Notes: generated by a model not told the origin, from the letters alone. A stretch of DNA of 45,264 bases from Desulfacinum infernum DSM 9756 (GCF_900129305.1 NZ_FQVB01000034.1:1-45264), one strand, 5' to 3'; shown: positions 8,020-16,492, numbered from the stretch's first letter. Program-made: numbers and translations.

Positions 8020-8988
8020 ATGAATTCGTACGATCGTGAAAAGACACCCCATCGCCAAGGGAGACTCCCCATCGTGCTCCTGGCCGGTCCCACCGCCGTG
8101 GGAAAGACGGCCCTGGCATTGGAATTGGCCCGGAGGCTGGGCACCGAGATCGTCAATGCCGATTCCATGCAGGTCTATCGGCACATGGATATCGGCACGG
8201 CCAAGCCCAGCGCCGAAGAGCAACGGCTGGTCCCCCACCACCTGCTGGATGTGGTGGATCCCGACGAGCCCTTCGACGCCGCGCGTTATGTGGCCATGGC
8301 CCGGCCCGTTATCGACCGGTTCCACCGTCGCGGGCGCATCCCGCTGGTGGTGGGCGGAACGGGCCTCTACATGAAGGCGCTCACCCGGGGACTCTGCCCC
8401 GGCGCGCCGGCGGCTCCCGAGGTGCGTCGCACCCTGATGGAGGAAATGGCCCGGCGGGGATCCGCGGCTCTCCACGAGGAGCTCTGTCGGGTGGATCCCG
8501 TCTTGGGGCGGCGCCTCCACCCCAACGACCGCCAGCGCATTTTGAGGGCGCTGGAAGTCTATCGCGCCACCGGAAGGCCCCTTTCCCACTGGCAGGAGCA
8601 GCACCGCTTCCAGGTGAGCCTCTATCCCGGCATCAAGATTGCCCTCTTTCGGGACCGCGAGGATCTCTATGAGCGAATCAACCGCCGCACCTGGATCATG
8701 ATGGAGCAGGGCTTTCTGGACGAGGTTCGAAACCTGCTGGCCATGGGCTACGCCCCTTCGCTCAAGCCCATGCAGTCCTTGGGATACCGGCACCTGTGCG
8801 ACCATCTCTCGGGCCGGAGGGATCTGGACGAGGCGGTGGCCCTGATTCAGCGAGACACCCGCCGCTATGCCAAGCGGCAGATGACCTGGTTCAAGGGGGA
8901 TCCGGAATTCCATTGGTTCCACGCCGACGATCCGGATCCGGTGTTCCGGTGGGTCGAAAGGCGGCTGGGCGAAACCGATGCCGGTTGA
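8020..8988 (+). CDS. miaA: tRNA dimethylallyltransferase MiaA
   Basis: Adds a dimethylallyl group to N6 of A37 in tRNAs that read UNN codons. The P-loop GPTAVGKT is at residues about 24-31, followed by the family motifs VNADSMQVYRHMDIGTAKP, HHLLDVVDPDE, VGGTGLYMKAL and, in the last third, SLGYRHL and RDTRRYAKRQMTWFK (the tRNA-binding basic region). Length 322 is slightly longer than usual because of an N-terminal tail of about 15 residues. The ribosome binding site before ATG 8020 is weak, so coupling to mutL translation is likely. A MITE-like element starts 22 bases after the stop. Confidence 0.96.
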   Translation: MNSYDREKTPHRQGRLPIVLLAGPTAVGKTALALELARRLGTEIVNADSMQVYRHMDIGTAKPSAEEQRLVPHHLLDVVDPDEPFDAARYVAMARPVIDRFHRRGRIPLVVGGTGLYMKALTRGLCPGAPAAPEVRRTLMEEMARRGSAALHEELCRVDPVLGRRLHPNDRQRILRALEVYRATGRPLSHWQEQHRFQVSLYPGIKIALFRDREDLYERINRRTWIMMEQGFLDEVRNLLAMGYAPSLKPMQSLGYRHLCDHLSGRRDLDEAVALIQRDTRRYAKRQMTWFKGDPEFHWFHADDPDPVFRWVERRLGETDAG

Positions 8989-9552
8989 GAACAGGCAAAC
9001 GAATGATCCGAGGAGCCTGTCTGACAGCGGGTTTCAGGCGTAAGAGTTCAGGGGATTTCCGTTTTTTCGTAGCCGCGGGGCTTCAGCCCCGCGGGGAAAG
9101 GTCTTCGTAACCCCTTGAAGTGACGAGCCGAATCCGACGGCCTATTCGACGGTCGGTGGGTCTTCCGCAGCCCTAAAGGGCTGCGCTACGAGAAAAGCGG
9201 CCACCCCCGGCGTTTTCGGACAGGTTCCTAGGAAGACTTGCTGCTCCCGCATCCCCGCCATTTCCATCGAGGCGCGTTGGCACTCATTGGCGGTTTACGT
9301 GGGAGGGGAAATGCGCTAGCATGCCGCGGCCGCGGGGCCTGCGCCCGGGGCCGGATTTGCCACGGTAACGGTAGCGGCCGCCTTTGCGCTACCAGGCACG
9401 CATGACGGAGCGAACCAAGGGGATTCTTTCGGAGGAGGCGATTGGACGGCGATGCGAGTCGCACCCGAGGCCGCTCCTGCCCTTGAAAAGACCCGATTGC
9501 GTCGATTCGCGTTCATTCGCGGTTTTCCTTCACATTGATATTCTGGAGTCCA
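8989..9552. repeat. Gene-free spacer with a composite MITE-like element and a 9 kb-range repeat
   Basis: Bases 9011-9232 form a composite element described separately. The rest, 9233-9552, holds no convincing gene. Bases about 9498-9525 (GCGTTCATTCGCGG) match short repeats at about 18205-18225 and, inverted, 38340-38365. No tRNA or terminator with a U-tract is evident. Confidence 0.55.
9011..9232 (+). mobile_element. Composite MITE-like element (two palindromic cores)
   Basis: The left end AGGAGCCTGTCTGACAG and the right end CGTTTTCGGACAGGTTCCT form imperfect terminal inverted repeats. Inside are palindrome A (CCGCGGGGCT/AGCCCCGCGG, 9073-9094) and palindrome B (GCAGCCCTAAAGGGCTGC, 9167-9184, followed by GCTACGAGAAAA). 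The same layout recurs at 41909-42131 and, inverted, at about 1300-1480. There is no coding capacity. Insertion is directly behind the miaA stop codon. Confidence 0.65.
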
Positions 9553-11841
9553 ATGAACGAATTTTTGCGATTCAAGGACAGCATCGCCCAGCGCTCGGCC
9601 TCGCTGCGCTCCGCCGTGGAGAGGCTTGCGGACGATCGGCTCATCGATCCTGAAAGGGCGGGCCTCTGGTTGGAACACCTGGATCTGGTGTCCGGCGCCC
9701 TGCACGACCCGCTGGTGCGGGTGGCCGTGGTGGGTTCCGTGAAATCCGGGAAGAGCACCCTCATCAACGCCCTTGTGGGACGCGATCTGTTGCGTCGAGG
9801 TGCGGGCATCATCACCTCTTTTATCACCCGAATCCGGTCCGACGCCCAGGAAGGCGGATGGGTGGAATTGAAGTCGTGGGCGGAGGTCCACCGGGAGGTG
9901 CGCCAGGCGGTGGCCCTGCTGCCCCCCACGGAGGACGGGGTCCTGCCCGACGAGGAGTGGGATCTTCGCAATGCAAGCCACCGACGGATGCTTCAGGAGC
10001 GGCTCCGGGCGGTCCAGCGGGAATGGCAGCAAAGTCGGGGGAACCTGGAAGCCCACTTCGTGCTGTTGCACGCCTTTCTCAGCGGGTTCCAGGATGTGGA
10101 AAAGATGGTGGGCGAGCAGCCCAACCGTCTGCTCTTCGACGGCGCTACGCTGGAGCAGCACCAGCGGTTCGTGGGGCGCGAATCCCATGCGGTGTATCTG
10201 CGGGATGTGCAGCTCCACCATCCGGTCCCGTGGCTGGGAGCCCAAGTGGAGATCGCCGACTGCCAGGGGAGCGATTCGCCGAATCCGCTTCATTTCGCAC
10301 TTTTGCAGGCCTATCTCCTGAGGGCGCATCTCATTGTCTACGTGGTGAGTTCGCGCACGGGGCTCCGGGAAGCGGACCTCAAGCTTCTTCACTTCATCAA
10401 GACCCTGCGTATGCTTCCCCATACGCTCTTTGTCCTGAACCTGGATCTGGACAATCATCAGGGGCCCGAGGACGTTGGGGAATCCATCGAGCGGCTCAAG
10501 GCGGAGCTGGAATGGACGGTGCCCCAGCCCCAGGTGTTCCCCCTTTCGGCCCTCTACCATCTGATCGAATCCCAGGGGAATTCGGCCGGTGGCAAGGACC
10601 GGCGCCGTTACGACATCTGGCGTGAGGAGCCCTTCGAATCCGAGCTGACCCGGGCCGGGTTTTCGCAGTTGCAAGAGGCGCTCTCCGAACGGGTGGGAAG
10701 GCAAAGAATCCGCGTTCTTTTCGGAACCGGATTGAATCGGCTGGGAGTGGTGGCCCAGGCTCTGTCGGATACCACCCGCACGCAGCGCCGGCTCCTGGGG
10801 CAGAACCTGGACCAACTGAAGCATTCCGCCAGGCGCTTGCAGGATCGTCAGGAGGCGCTTTTGGGGACCCTGGGAACCCTGGAGAACGCCATCTCCGGGC
10901 TCCGGGACACCCTCCGTCAGGAGCTGGACGCCGCCGTCGGGACCTTCTTCGATCTGAGCTACGGGCGGGTGGTCCAGGAAACCCTGCAGATGGTGGAAAA
11001 CTATCCCGTGGACCCTTCGTATCTCAAGGATCTGAGCGATCCGGCCAAGGTTCTGAAGCAGCTCCACCGCTACTACCTGGAATTCCGCCGGTCCTTGTCC
11101 GTCTTCCTGGTGGAGAAGGTGAACCTGGAGACCATCGAGTTCGCCAAGGAGCAGGAGGAGCACCTGAAGCGCCGTCTGAGGCAATCCTCCAAGGCCTTCT
11201 GGGCCCTCTTCGAAACGGCCATGGAAGAATACCACCGGGAACTGGCCTCCTTCGGTGTGGAGGTCCGGGGGGTTGAACGGGCTCACGATACCGGGTGGAG
11301 CGACTGGGAGGAGATCACGCCGCCCGCCTTCAGCGGCTTCGTGGAAGAGAACGCCGTGAGCCGCGGCGCGCTGCTCATGAAATTCGGCATCGGCAGGGTT
11401 ACCCGACTCCTGGGGACCCTGAAGGCGCGCCTGGGAAGGCGCCGCCCCGCTGCGGAGAAAGCCTCCGAAAGCGACACCCTTCGGGAAGCCATCGAAACGG
11501 TCAAGGCGGAAGCCAGGGCCGAACTGGTCTATGCGTTTCGCGACTACCGTCAGAACTTCCGATTCCAGTACCTGCACCGGCTGCTGGACGTGGGAACGGC
11601 CAAACTCTTGGAGGAATTCAGGCTGCGGGCGCGCATGGCCCAAATGGACTTTACGGATCTCCTGCGGCAGGGCCACCAGGAAGAAAGCGTGCGCCGGCGC
11701 CACCTGGAGACCCTGGAGGAGATCTCCCGGTTCGCTCAGGAGCAGCTGGAGGCCGTGGAGCAGCTACGCAGGGCCCTCAATCTGGAATGGTTCCCTGAGG
11801 AACAGGGGGCCAGTCCTCCGGAACGGGCGCTTTCAAACTGA
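9553..11841 (+). CDS. Bacterial dynamin-like GTPase
   Basis: A 762-residue protein with the dynamin-superfamily G domain in its first third: G1 GSVKSGKST (about residues 61-69), a G2 Thr in the segment ITSFITRI, G3 reading ADCQGSDS where dynamins normally have DxPG, and a G4-like LNLDLDN. The rest is long alpha-helical sequence with a probable coiled coil (about 405-450) and a basic patch (LKARLGRRRP) that could contact membrane; no clear transmembrane span is visible. Such proteins reshape or protect membranes, and some act in phage defence, but the role here is unknown. ATG 9553 is chosen over an upstream TTG because TGGAG precedes it. The gene has no operon partner. Its 3' end overlaps the convergent rluA-family gene by 65 bases. 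Confidence 0.82.
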   Translation: MNEFLRFKDSIAQRSASLRSAVERLADDRLIDPERAGLWLEHLDLVSGALHDPLVRVAVVGSVKSGKSTLINALVGRDLLRRGAGIITSFITRIRSDAQEGGWVELKSWAEVHREVRQAVALLPPTEDGVLPDEEWDLRNASHRRMLQERLRAVQREWQQSRGNLEAHFVLLHAFLSGFQDVEKMVGEQPNRLLFDGATLEQHQRFVGRESHAVYLRDVQLHHPVPWLGAQVEIADCQGSDSPNPLHFALLQAYLLRAHLIVYVVSSRTGLREADLKLLHFIKTLRMLPHTLFVLNLDLDNHQGPEDVGESIERLKAELEWTVPQPQVFPLSALYHLIESQGNSAGGKDRRRYDIWREEPFESELTRAGFSQLQEALSERVGRQRIRVLFGTGLNRLGVVAQALSDTTRTQRRLLGQNLDQLKHSARRLQDRQEALLGTLGTLENAISGLRDTLRQELDAAVGTFFDLSYGRVVQETLQMVENYPVDPSYLKDLSDPAKVLKQLHRYYLEFRRSLSVFLVEKVNLETIEFAKEQEEHLKRRLRQSSKAFWALFETAMEEYHRELASFGVEVRGVERAHDTGWSDWEEITPPAFSGFVEENAVSRGALLMKFGIGRVTRLLGTLKARLGRRRPAAEKASESDTLREAIETVKAEARAELVYAFRDYRQNFRFQYLHRLLDVGTAKLLEEFRLRARMAQMDFTDLLRQGHQEESVRRRHLETLEEISRFAQEQLEAVEQLRRALNLEWFPEEQGASPPERALSN

Positions 11842-12709
11842 GAGGCTCGCCGGTGACCGGATGGGGAAGGTCCAACCGGTAGGCATGGAGGTGCAGCCTT
11901 TGCGAACGGGTTCGGGCGGCATCGTTCCCGTAGAGCCGGTCGCCCAGCACGGGGTGGCCTTCGGAGGCCAGGTGGAGCCGGATCTGGTGGGTTCTTCCGG
12001 TGAGGGGGCGGGCTTCCACCAGCGCCGCGTCCTGGGTGCGCCAAAGGACGCGGAAAGAAGTGCGGGCCGTTCGGCCCAGGTTCCTGCCGCAGACCCGATA
12101 GACCCCCTCTCCTCTTCCGATATCCTTGTCGGTCACCCACGCATCCCGTGACGGAACGCCCACCACCCACGCCAGGTAGACCTTCTTGACCCGGCGGGCC
12201 TGGAAGGCCGCTCCCAATCCCTTGTTGGCCTTCCTGTGAACGGCAAGAACCATCACCCCCGTGGTGTCCCGATCCAGGCGCTGATGGAGGGCCACATAGG
12301 CCGGGGAGCCTTCGGCGGACAGGTGGCGCAGGACGGCGGCATAGACGTTGTTGTAGGCGTCGGAAGGGGTTGCCTGACTGGGAATCCCCGGCTCCTTGTC
12401 GTAGGCCAGGATCCAGGAATCCCGGTAAAGGATCCGTTTCGGGTCCAGTTCGTAGGTCCGGGCCGTTCCCTGCCAAGGCCAATAAATGCGGACCTGACTG
12501 CCCTTTTGCAAAGGAAAATCGCCCCGGGTCCGCCTGCGGCCGTCCACATGGACGGAACCGAATTGGAGGAGGTCCTCCGCTTCCCGGGGATCCAACAGGC
12601 ACACACGTTCGAGCAGTTCCCGCAGCGGGCGGCCGACCAGCTCGGCAGTAACATGTACCGCCTGGAAGGATTCCCTGCCGCGGCCTTCAGTCCAGGTCTT
12701 CGGTGCCAT
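11777..12709 (-). CDS. RluA-family RNA pseudouridine synthase
   Basis: Isomerises specific uridines in rRNA or tRNA to pseudouridine. An S4-like RNA-binding region lies at about residues 20-75 (LRELLERVCLLDPREAEDLL, VHVDGRR). The catalytic motif HQRLDRDTTGVMVLA, with the essential Asp, is in the middle, followed by RVKKVYLAWV and the family motif RPLTGRTHQIRLHLA with LGDRLYG. Start ATG 12709 is chosen with moderate certainty; it overlaps the end of the fmdB-type gene by 23 bases, so translation is probably coupled. The longer frame upstream reads through that gene. Its 3' end overlaps the dynamin gene on the other strand. The exact target (RluA, RluC or RluD type) cannot be told. Confidence 0.88.
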   Translation of the reverse strand: MAPKTWTEGRGRESFQAVHVTAELVGRPLRELLERVCLLDPREAEDLLQFGSVHVDGRRRTRGDFPLQKGSQVRIYWPWQGTARTYELDPKRILYRDSWILAYDKEPGIPSQATPSDAYNNVYAAVLRHLSAEGSPAYVALHQRLDRDTTGVMVLAVHRKANKGLGAAFQARRVKKVYLAWVVGVPSRDAWVTDKDIGRGEGVYRVCGRNLGRTARTSFRVLWRTQDAALVEARPLTGRTHQIRLHLASEGHPVLGDRLYGNDAARTRSQRLHLHAYRLDLPHPVTGEPLSLKAPVPEDWPPVPQGTIPD

Positions 12710-13064
12710 CGTCTCCGGCCCCGGAGCTTCCCTCGCCGCCTCCGGCGGCCTCTTCTTCCATGGCCTCTTCAATGAGGGAATCCACATCCTCGTCCAGGTC
12801 GTCGCCCATCTCGTGGGTCATGGCTTTCATGAACCTGGCCATGCTCTTGGGGTCGTTTTCGTCCAAGGATCCAAAGCGGGACGGGTCGGCAAGCCTTTCG
12901 AGACGTGTTTCTTCCGACAGGCGCACCCGCACCCGGGAAGGAATCCGCCGAAGGCCGGTCTGCTCGCAATGGGCGCAGGTGTCGGGCACGGGCTCGGACA
13001 CGCGGAAGGTGATGAACTCGTTCCGTTTGCCGCAGTGTGTGCAGATGAATTCGTAGATGGGCAT
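12687..13064 (-). CDS. FmdB-family zinc ribbon protein
   Basis: The sequence MPIYEFICTHCGK starts a classic FmdB/CxxC_CXXC zinc ribbon; the second knuckle is CAHCEQ about 25 residues on. The C-terminal half is a very acidic tail rich in Glu, Asp, Gly and Ser (residues about 80-125), which is unusual for these normally short proteins. ATG 13064 has AGGAGG upstream; the longer frame starting at 13148 is rejected. It is the third gene of speD-speE-fmdB-rluA. The function is unknown; it may be regulatory or have an RNA- or protein-binding role. Confidence 0.82.
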   Translation of the reverse strand: MPIYEFICTHCGKRNEFITFRVSEPVPDTCAHCEQTGLRRIPSRVRVRLSEETRLERLADPSRFGSLDENDPKSMARFMKAMTHEMGDDLDEDVDSLIEEAMEEEAAGGGEGSSGAGDDGTEDLD

Positions 13065-13131
13065 GGGTTCCTCCTTCGTTTCACCGGCACGATTTTCGCC
13101 TGAGCGGACGGCGGCACAAATTCTCGTCGCG

Positions 13132-14052
13132 CTAAAGGATCTCGTCAATAGCGATGTGGTGGTCCGCGTCGGTCAAGGGGCGGCGGTGGAGGGCATAAGC
13201 TTCTTCCAGGTAAGGCGGTACGGCGAAAAGCCGGCGCATCACGGCGGGGCTGAGGTACCGAAGGGGTAAGGAGGAGGCTTCCGCCCGGCGGGCGATGCGT
13301 TCCGCCGACCAGCCGGCGTCCAGGGAAGCCAGCAGATGGGCGTCCGGCCGGTGGAAGCTGTGGAGCATGTACGGGCAGGTCTTCACGACGGGAAAGGAGG
13401 CGGCCAGGGTGTTGTAGATACGCGCGTGGACGGCGCACTGTTGGGGGCTGATGGATTCGGCCTGCACGGCGCACGCCCCCCCGGGCCGGAGGCGGCTGCG
13501 GACGATTTCGTAGAATTCGGTGGTGTAGAGAAGAGCCGCGGGGCTGTCCTGAAAGGGATCACTGAGGTCCAGGATGATGACATCGAAGCGCTGATCAGTC
13601 GTTTCCAGGTACCGGCGTCCGTCGGCGAAGACGAGTTCCAAGCGGGGGTCCTCGAACGCCCCCTGGTGCCATTCGGGAAGGAACTGTTGGGCGATGTGGA
13701 TGAGCTGGCCGTCGATTTCCACCATGACCACACGCTCCACGCCCGGGTGACGCAGAACCTCGCGGAGTGTGGCCCCTTCCCCGCCCCCGATGATCAAAAC
13801 GGATCTCGGCTTTGCCGCACTGAAGAGCGCCGGGTGGACGAGGACCTCGTGATAGATGAACTCGTCTTTTTCCGCGGATTGGAGGACCTTGTCCAGGAAG
13901 AGCACCTTTCCATGGAGCGGCGAATCCACGATGTCCACCCGCTGATACTGGGTTCGGCCGCTGAAAAGAATGGAACGGCATAAGTGGGCAAGGTCCACGC
14001 CCCCGCTGCTGAGTTCGCGGAACCAGTAGTACCCGCTGCACTCCTCGATCAC
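13132..14052 (-). CDS. speE: Spermidine synthase (aminopropyltransferase)
   Basis: Transfers the aminopropyl group of decarboxylated SAM to putrescine (or a similar amine). It shows the family motifs VDIVDSPLHGKVLFLD, LIIGGGEGATLREVLRH (nucleotide loop), VEIDG and VIILDLSDPFQDSPAALLY, the last carrying the catalytic Asp region. Starts upstream are out of keeping with homologues. The GTG at 14052 overlaps the speD stop as GTGA, with GAGGAG upstream, giving 306 residues and tight translational coupling. The C-terminal 25 residues contain several His, ending HHIAIDEIL. Substrate specificity (spermidine or a longer polyamine) cannot be read from the sequence. Confidence 0.95.
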   Translation of the reverse strand: MIEECSGYYWFRELSSGGVDLAHLCRSILFSGRTQYQRVDIVDSPLHGKVLFLDKVLQSAEKDEFIYHEVLVHPALFSAAKPRSVLIIGGGEGATLREVLRHPGVERVVMVEIDGQLIHIAQQFLPEWHQGAFEDPRLELVFADGRRYLETTDQRFDVIILDLSDPFQDSPAALLYTTEFYEIVRSRLRPGGACAVQAESISPQQCAVHARIYNTLAASFPVVKTCPYMLHSFHRPDAHLLASLDAGWSAERIARRAEASSLPLRYLSPAVMRRLFAVPPYLEEAYALHRRPLTDADHHIAIDEIL

Positions 14053-14429
14053 GGTTTGTGCCTCAACTCCTCGGCCGGCAGATCCAGCACGCCGCGCTTG
14101 ATCTCCATGACGGACATGCTGCCGGCCTTGAAGGCTTCTTTCAGATATTGGAGTGATGCGTCGGAATCGATGAGATCGCCACAGGTAAAGATATCCAGCG
14201 CGCAATACCCATATTCCGGCCACGTATGGATGGTGAAATGGGATTCGGCGATGACGACGACGCCGCTGACGCCGTGTGGGGAAAACTGGTGGAAGACGGG
14301 TTGAACAATGGTTGCCTTGGAAATGGCGACCGCCTCCACGAGGATCTTTTCGACTGAACCCACCTCGTTGATGAGGTCAAAGTCGCACTCGTACAGCTCG
14401 ACGATAAGGTGTTTTCCTAGTGATTTCAT
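14049..14429 (-). CDS. speD: S-adenosylmethionine decarboxylase proenzyme (SpeH/SpeD prokaryotic type)
   Basis: Makes the aminopropyl donor for speE. The 126-residue proenzyme is of the short bacterial/archaeal class. The self-cleavage site is AESHFTIHTWPE, where the Ser becomes the pyruvoyl group; downstream GYCALDIFTCGD contains the conserved Cys. Start ATG 14429. The 5' leader (about 139 bases from a predicted promoter) contains two hairpins and a U-tract; see the separate entries. It is first in the operon speD-speE-fmdB-rluA. Confidence 0.96.
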   Translation of the reverse strand: MKSLGKHLIVELYECDFDLINEVGSVEKILVEAVAISKATIVQPVFHQFSPHGVSGVVVIAESHFTIHTWPEYGYCALDIFTCGDLIDSDASLQYLKEAFKAGSMSVMEIKRGVLDLPAEELRHKP

Positions 14430-14480
14430 CTTTTTCTCTGCTTCCTCACGTCATGGTTTTACCTTTTTTAAGGGTTCACA

Positions 14481-14530
14481 AAACAAAAAACCTCCAATTC
14501 ATGGGGGGGTAATTATGCGGTATCCCGCAT
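14481..14530 (-). promoter_or_regulatory. Candidate attenuator in the speD leader
   Basis: Read on the minus strand, a perfect 6-bp hairpin ATGCGG-GATA-CCGCAT (14530-14515) is followed by CCCCCCA-TGAAT-TGGAGG and then TTTTTTGTTTT (14509-14481), the form of an intrinsic terminator. It lies 52 bases before the speD ATG and downstream of the predicted promoter. CCTCC at 14558-14554 can pair with the GGAGG arm of the terminator, offering an alternative fold. This suggests regulated termination, possibly by a metabolite such as SAM or a polyamine, but no known riboswitch class is recognised. It could also simply end an upstream transcript. Confidence 0.4.
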
Positions 14531-14574
14531 GATCCCAACCGAACGCCATAAACGGAGGCGGGCCAAACGCACCC

Positions 14575-14602
14575 ACTATACTCAAAAACCTTCCGGGCGC
14601 AA
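14575..14602 (-). promoter_or_regulatory. Predicted sigma70 promoter of the speD operon
   Basis: On the minus strand TTGCGC (14602-14597) and TATAGT (14580-14575) are separated by 16 bases. The predicted start is near 14568, giving a leader of about 139 bases. Confidence 0.4.
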
Positions 14603-14914
14603 CAAAAAAGTACACGGGCGTCCATAGGAAAAGATCGGGGTCGCATCGTCAGGCACATCGGCCCTCCTTGGCTTGCCGATCGTAAGGTTTCCAAATAGGT
14701 TGACAACGGCGGACACCCTTGCAAATATCTTTGGCGTCACGAGTTTTCCCCGGTTCGCCGAAAGTAGCCGACGACGGTGGCCGCATCTGCTTCCCCCCCA
14801 TTCCGGAAGGCCCCCCATGGCCCGAAGCCCCGAACCAAAGCAGAGATCCAAGCCGTCCCCACCCATCCCGTTCCAACATGTCTGTTCCATGTAAAACCCC
14901 AAAGGAGGTGCCAG

Positions 14915-16477
14915 ATGACCGCGATCCGGATCTTCGATACCACGCTACGTGATGGAGAAAAATCCCCCGGTACCGTCCTCAGTGTGGAGGAAAAGCTGCG
15001 GCTGGCAAGGCAGTTGGCGCGCCTGGGAGTGGATGTGTTGGAGGCGGGGTTTCCGGCGGCCTCCGAGCGGCAGTTCGAGGCCGTGCGTCGTATTGCCGAG
15101 GAAGTACAAGGTCCTGTCATCGCTGCGCTGGCTCGCCCCACCCACCCCCGGGATTTTCAGGCGGCCGCCGATGCGCTGGCGGGGGCCGCGAGACGGAGGA
15201 TCCACACTTTTGTGCCGGTCTCCCCTTCCTACCGCCGTCATTTTCTCCAAATGGATCTCGGGGAAGCGTTGGGTCTGGCTGCAAAGGGTGTGGAGCTGGC
15301 CCGCGAGAAGGTGGAGGACGTGGAGTTTTCCCTTGTGGATGCCTTGCGGGCGCCGCTGGATGATGTGACGGCCATGGCCCGCGCGGCGGCGGAAGCGGGC
15401 GCCCGGATTATCAACATCGCGGATACCGTGGGGTACGCCACTCCGTCGGAAGTGGAACGGCTCGTGGAGGCGGTGGCCAAGGTATTGGACTCCTTCGACG
15501 ACGTGCACTTGAGCATCCATTGCCACAACGACCTGGGCCTGGCCGTGGCCAATTCCCTTGCGGCGGTTCGTGCGGGAGCGCGCCAAATCCATTGCACCGT
15601 GAACGGCATCGGGGAGCGGGCCGGCAATGCTGCCCTGGAGGAAGTGGCGGCAATTCTCAAGGCTCGGAGGGACCATTTCGGCTGCGAGACCGGAATCCAC
15701 CTGGACCAGATCGGCCCCACATGCCGCCTGGTCAAGAGGATCACCGGGATCGGGATCCAAGCCCACAAGCCCATCGTGGGGACCAACGCCTTTTTTTATG
15801 AGATCAGCGTGCCCCAGATCGCCGATGCGGAGGAACAGCCTCCTTACCAGATCGTGTCGCCGGAGGAACTGGGGCTACTGGACCACGGCGGTGAGATCCC
15901 CCGCCACATCACCCGGGATCAGTTTGCAGAACTGGCGAAACGGCTGGGGTATGTTCTGGACGGGGATTGCCTGGATCGGTGTTGGGCCGCGTTCCGGAAT
16001 CTTTTGGATCGCAAGGAGAACGTCTACGAGACGGATCTGGAAACCATCCTCGATGAGCACGCCATGGCTCCGGAAGGCCGATACAGGCTCCTTTACCTGA
16101 ACGTCTCGGCAGGCTCCATCTCGGTGCCCAACGCAACGGTTCAGATGGAAGTGGACGGGGAAGTGATTCAGGATGCCGGCTTCGGCCAGGGGCCCGTGGA
16201 TGCCACGTTCAAGACCATCTGCAAGATCGTGCGGCGTTTCCCCAAGCTGGTGCGGTACGAAGTGAGCGCAGTCACCTCGGGAACGGATGCCCTGGGCGAG
16301 GTGAGCGTCCGGCTGGAAGAGGACGGTCAGTTGGTGCAGGGCCGCGGCGTGGCGGCCGACATCGTCATGGCCAGCGCCAAGGCCCTGATCGATGCCATGA
16401 ACAAGCTGGAACAGACCGGCAGACAGGAGCCCGTTTCCGAGTTCGCCCTGGTGGAGAGCTGGCAGCCTCGCCTCTGA
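14915..16477 (+). CDS. 2-isopropylmalate synthase-like protein (LeuA family) with atypical subdomain
   Basis: Claisen-type condensing enzyme of the HMGL-like TIM-barrel superfamily. The barrel (residues 1 to about 270) has IFDTTLRDGEKSPG, AGFPAASERQFEAVRRIA, NIADTVGYATP, the metal-binding HCHNDLGLAVANSLAAV and TVNGIGERAGNAALEEV, all LeuA hallmarks. Residues about 370-510 form the LeuA allosteric/dimerisation domain (NVSAGSISVPNATVQMEV). Between them the two His motifs normal for LeuA, HESGIHQDG and GKHSGRHA, are absent: the sequence reads NAFFYEISVPQIADA and HGGEIPRHI. The first loop also has DGEK rather than DGEQ. AAAGGAGGTG precedes ATG 14915 at ideal spacing; 520 residues is normal length. 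It stands apart from the leuCD cluster. Substrate or activity may differ from true LeuA. Confidence 0.8.
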   Translation: MTAIRIFDTTLRDGEKSPGTVLSVEEKLRLARQLARLGVDVLEAGFPAASERQFEAVRRIAEEVQGPVIAALARPTHPRDFQAAADALAGAARRRIHTFVPVSPSYRRHFLQMDLGEALGLAAKGVELAREKVEDVEFSLVDALRAPLDDVTAMARAAAEAGARIINIADTVGYATPSEVERLVEAVAKVLDSFDDVHLSIHCHNDLGLAVANSLAAVRAGARQIHCTVNGIGERAGNAALEEVAAILKARRDHFGCETGIHLDQIGPTCRLVKRITGIGIQAHKPIVGTNAFFYEISVPQIADAEEQPPYQIVSPEELGLLDHGGEIPRHITRDQFAELAKRLGYVLDGDCLDRCWAAFRNLLDRKENVYETDLETILDEHAMAPEGRYRLLYLNVSAGSISVPNATVQMEVDGEVIQDAGFGQGPVDATFKTICKIVRRFPKLVRYEVSAVTSGTDALGEVSVRLEEDGQLVQGRGVAADIVMASAKALIDAMNKLEQTGRQEPVSEFALVESWQPRL

Positions 16478-16492
16478 TTCTCCGGCCTTTGC

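Larger units (their letters stand above)
14430..14914. other. Divergent speD / leuA-like intergenic region
   Basis: The 485 bases between the divergent genes hold the speD leader and promoter on the minus strand. On the plus strand there is a perfect TTGACA at 14700-14705 followed, at 17 bases, by AAATAT, a possible promoter for the leuA-like gene; that would leave a leader of about 190 bases. No ORF in this space looks genuine. Confidence 0.4.

Noticed and set aside
9316-11703. 795-codon minus-strand frame opposite the dynamin-like gene
   Set aside because: The plus-strand protein has clear GTPase motifs and a sensible start; the minus frame is low-complexity antisense translation.
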